Below are positions 61,604 through 64,000 of a DNA stretch of 64,000 nt, piece after piece (position 1 is the stretch's first letter; each line of letters starts with the position of its first letter). The position numbers and the translations under genes are program-made. Source of the DNA: Scylla paramamosain (taxonomy: Eukaryota > Arthropoda > Malacostraca > Decapoda > Portunidae); the NCBI RefSeq assembly GCF_035594125.1, contig NC_087190.1:9946604-10010603 (forward strand). Direction: 5' to 3'. The notes under the pieces are model-generated. The model saw only the letters and a program-made list of their open reading frames with translations, had not been told where the DNA came from and did not search any database.

Positions 61604-62189
61604 CGTGCATTGTTTGAGGGTAATCAAAACACAGAAATAATCCTACAAAGGGCCAGAGGCCGACACAAACCCACAGCTGAAATGGATAGAAATAAAGAAG
61701 AAGCCTGCCTAAGCAGGGCAGTATAGCCACCCAGCTGCTAAAAGCTGTCGCAATGGCTCTGCCCCACGACCTAATCCTATCCGAGATTTCCTCTGAGGGA
61801 GGGAAAGGAAATGGTGAGTGGTAGGTAAAGCGGGAGGCTAACCCAGCGACCTTTAAGGCCAGATCCGACAGATCCACCCTAGCCCCCGAGGGTCACTCTC
61901 GGGGACGTCTTGGGTCCGCTCACTGCGGTCTGGCAATGTAGGAGGCTGGGAGCAAGGATGGGGAGGAGGAGGATTGTGAGGTAAACAGCCGGGCGAGCTC
62001 TCACCGGAAAGGGAGAGCTCCGGTACACAGCTGAACCTGTAACAGGTACTTCTGAAATAAGTGTCCAGCTCGAGTGTGGTGGTGTAACACAACGGAGATC
62101 CGTGGCCTTGCCAGTCAACACGGTCACGAAGGTACCAGTCGTGAGTGATCTCTGTGACTCCTGGTCTTTCTTTACTTTCTTTTGAGGGG
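61604..62189 (-). other. LINE D1 5' UTR
   Basis: About 0.6 kb, GC-richer than flanks, homologous in blocks to the D2 leader. Sense sequence includes GAGCTCTCCCTTTCCGGTGA (GC-rich palindrome GAGCTC...GAGCTC) and CGACAGCTTTTAGCAGCTG. Begins after CCAGGAGTCACAGAGA, also seen in D2. Confidence 0.75.
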
Positions 62190-62311
62190 ATAGAAAGTTT
62201 GGGTGAAACTAGGGGGGGGGTAGAGTTGAGAGTTGGAGGGAATAATAGGTTGGATGAAAGTGAAGTACAGATAAAGAATGAAAGGTGGCGGGCGATACGC
62301 CTTGCTGTTCC
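62190..62311 (-). repeat. hairpin leader module L6 (5' end of LINE D1)
   Basis: Sense start GGAACAGCAAGGCGTATCGC. Stem GGCG/CGCC (62,087-relative numbering on plus: 62,287-62,290 with 62,298-62,301). Body with CATCCAACCTATTATTCCCT. It lies about 27 nt after TATATATATAC. Confidence 0.65.
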
Positions 62312-62384
62312 CTGGTTCCCATGGCGCCTGTATATATATACACAAACATATCGTACCGTGCTTGGGTAAATACAAACTCCTACA
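62312..62384 (-). repeat. truncated 3' LTR of the right-edge Ty3/gypsy element
   Basis: Sense TGTAGGAGTTTGTATTTACC starts directly after a purine tract GGGGGGAGAG (62,394-62,385). It runs about 73 bp with a TATATATATA box before the module/LINE D1. If the hairpin module is itself part of this LTR, the LTR is longer. Confidence 0.7.
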
Positions 62385-62396
62385 CTCTCCCCCCAA
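62385..62396 (-). promoter_or_regulatory. polypurine tract
   Basis: TTGGGGGGAGAG immediately before TGTAGGAG, the classical plus-strand primer position for an LTR element. Confidence 0.75.
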
Positions 62397-62499
62397 TTAC
62401 ACAGGATGGTGTAATGATATAACAAAATATAATATGCGCTGTGGGGAGCAAAGGAAAAGTAAACATAATACATATCCTTGAGTGACACAGTGAGTGAAC

Positions 62500-63999
62500 C
62501 TACACAGGAGAGTTCAAGAAATAATCATCAAGGTGCCTTGGTGCTCGCTGGGTGCGACGGGGCCGTGGTGTGGTGACGCGCACAGGTGTAGGGGATTCAG
62601 TCGAGTCATCCGACAGCTGTGGTTCACCGGTAAGAGGACGAAGATGACGTCTATTCCGTATGGACGCTCTCCCACTGCCGTCTAGTCGTAGAAGATACTG
62701 ACGGGGTGCGGATAGCTCGAGCACGGTTCCCACCCGATCCCACCGTCCGCTAGATGGGTTTTGGATGCGTGCTCGCTGCCCGGGCTTCAAGGGTGTCAGA
62801 CTGTGGGCTTGCTGGTCGTGCCGTGTTGATGAGTTGACTGATGTTTGGATCATGGCACGTTCCCGGTCGCGCAGTGTCCTGCCCCACTGCTCGTTGATGA
62901 GGTAGCGGGAGCTCTCTACGGGTATGGCGTCTCGCAGCTGTCTGCCTGTCAGCAGCTGTGCTGGGGATGCGTCGAGGCCGTGCAGGGGTGTGTTCAGGTA
63001 CTGGAGGATCGCTCTGGCAGTGCTGTCGGTGTCTAAGGAGCCCCCGCGAGTTGTGTTGCCTCTTAACAGCCTCTTGGCCGACTTGACAGCTGCTTCTGCA
63101 CGCCCATTAGATTGGGCGTAGTGGGATGATGAGATTCGTAGGGTGACGCGCCAGTGGTCGAAGAACCTCCTCGATTCGTGGCTGGTGATGCCGAAGCGTG
63201 TGAACCACCGCCGGAACAACGTGATGAGGCGGGAGCTGGTGGCTTCCCCAGACAGGTGTTCCACTTCTAGCCAGCCTGTCAGCCTGTCGGCGTATGCGAT
63301 GTACACATTGCCTTGTAGGTGAAATAGGTCGGCCACGGCTTGTTGAAATGGGAACTGGGGTGGTGGGGTGGGCAGGAGCGGTTCGGCTGGTTGAGAGGGC
63401 GTGTGCGTCTCGCACATCTGGCACTGGCGTCGTTTTTGCTCCACTTCTGCATCGATGCCGGGCCAGTATACAGACTGCCTGGCTCTGCGAAGCATTGAGT
63501 CTCTGCCCTGATGACCAGCGTGGAGATTGGCGAGCACGGTGCGTCTGAGGGCGGTTGGGATGACAAGGCGGGGGAATCTCTCATCGCTGGTGTAAAGCAC
63601 AATGTCGCCTTGACATGACAAAGTGCCGCCGCATCCTGAAGGCATCCTGAAGTACGGGCGTAGCGCGGCCGGCTCGGCGTCCTTCCGCTCGCCCCAACCA
63701 TCATTGGCCACGCACTCATGGAGGAGCCGATATTCCTCATCTTTGACTGCCTCCTCCTCCACATGACGTAGGTCTACCACATGACCCACATCGTCCGTAG
63801 TGGCTTCTGCTGCCGCGGCGACCATGACAGCGCACACTGCTTCATCGTCAGCCTCGTCCGAGTCCTCTGGTGCGCTTGCTAATGCTGGGTAGCGCGAGAG
63901 AGCGTCCGCGGCGCAGTTGCTTTTCCCCTTGATATACTTGACACGGAAGTTATACATCAGGGTCCTTTCTTTTATGTTGAGGATGCGGGGGTTGTGAAT
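62500..63999 (-). CDS. pol: Ty3/gypsy pol, C-terminal part (RNase H end and integrase), runs off right edge
   Basis: Open from the right edge (HNPRILNIKERTLMYNF) to a stop at 62,500. The RNase H end reads KYIKGKSNCAADALSRYP. The integrase zinc region is HAGHQGRDSMLRRARQSVYW with CQMC. The core includes AVADLFHLQG (first catalytic Asp), HYAQSNGRAEAAVKSAKRLL (catalytic Glu), and a C-terminal chromatin-binding-like module. Between WFTRFGI and TSHESRRFFDHWR (about 63,190) the strand that normally carries the second catalytic Asp appears missing in frame, so this integrase is probably inactive. Codon use is much more GC-rich than the env-bearing element, marking a different gypsy lineage. Confidence 0.9.
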   Translation of the reverse strand: MHNPRILNIKERTLMYNFRVKYIKGKSNCAADALSRYPALASAPEDSDEADDEAVCAVMVAAAAEATTDDVGHVVDLRHVEEEAVKDEEYRLLHECVANDGWGERKDAEPAALRPYFRMPSGCGGTLSCQGDIVLYTSDERFPRLVIPTALRRTVLANLHAGHQGRDSMLRRARQSVYWPGIDAEVEQKRRQCQMCETHTPSQPAEPLLPTPPPQFPFQQAVADLFHLQGNVYIAYADRLTGWLEVEHLSGEATSSRLITLFRRWFTRFGITSHESRRFFDHWRVTLRISSSHYAQSNGRAEAAVKSAKRLLRGNTTRGGSLDTDSTARAILQYLNTPLHGLDASPAQLLTGRQLRDAIPVESSRYLINEQWGRTLRDRERAMIQTSVNSSTRHDQQAHSLTPLKPGQRARIQNPSSGRWDRVGTVLELSAPRQYLLRLDGSGRASIRNRRHLRPLTGEPQLSDDSTESPTPVRVTTPRPRRTQRAPRHLDDYFLNSPV

Positions 64000-64000
64000 G

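Overview
The window looks like intergenic DNA from an arthropod, most likely a decapod crustacean. That assignment is an inference from the dense microsatellites, the AT-rich background, and the mix of Jockey-like LINEs, BEL/Pao, Ty3/gypsy, hAT and Harbinger remnants. I see no bacterial gene organisation, no rRNA or tRNA gene and no CRISPR array. Almost every long reading frame belongs to a mobile element. The exceptions are a J-domain (DnaJ-like) gene family and one weak candidate host exon.

Layout. 1-6.3 kb: the 5' part of an L1-type ORF1 (minus strand, running off the left edge), a decayed BEL/Pao pol, two small tandem repeats, a TATA/first-exon-like site and a candidate terminal host exon. 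7.0-9.4 kb: a cluster of about 15 microsatellites. 9.75-15.3 kb: a 2.4-kb segment carrying a long-inverted-repeat (foldback) element, present twice in tandem, with a 681-bp Harbinger-like MITE sitting exactly at the junction. 15.9-17.0 kb: hAT and LINE fragments plus a repeat carrying a piece of the J-domain gene. 17.3-34.5 kb: a three-layer nest. LINE A (ORF1 + ORF2) is split by an env-bearing Ty3/gypsy element with nearly identical 678-bp LTRs and a 4-bp target duplication. The pol gene of that element is in turn split by a minus-strand LINE B.

35-54.7 kb: a J-domain gene with a long charged tail (35.3-37.0 kb), A-rich satellite DNA, and then a nearly perfect palindrome of about 15.9 kb (arms about 7.7 kb, spacer about 0.36 kb). 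Each arm holds a decayed LINE, a second frameshifted J-domain copy whose HPD motif has become YPD, and satellite. The palindrome is either a very young biological structure or an assembly fold-back. 54.7-62.3 kb: a LINE mosaic, then an apparently complete LINE (ORF1 + ORF2, minus strand) lying head-to-tail with another copy and inserted in the LTR of a second Ty3/gypsy element, whose pol runs off the right edge.

The two signals I find most unusual are these. (1) A leader module of about 110 nt begins with a small hairpin and is followed by a pyrimidine-rich tract. It recurs upstream of both J-domain genes and at the 5' ends of two LINE copies, and its stem carries compensatory base changes. 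(2) The J-domain gene has been amplified together with LINEs and satellite, with fragments in dispersed repeats, as if it travels with or as part of a mobile element. Both are hypotheses from reading the sequence by eye.
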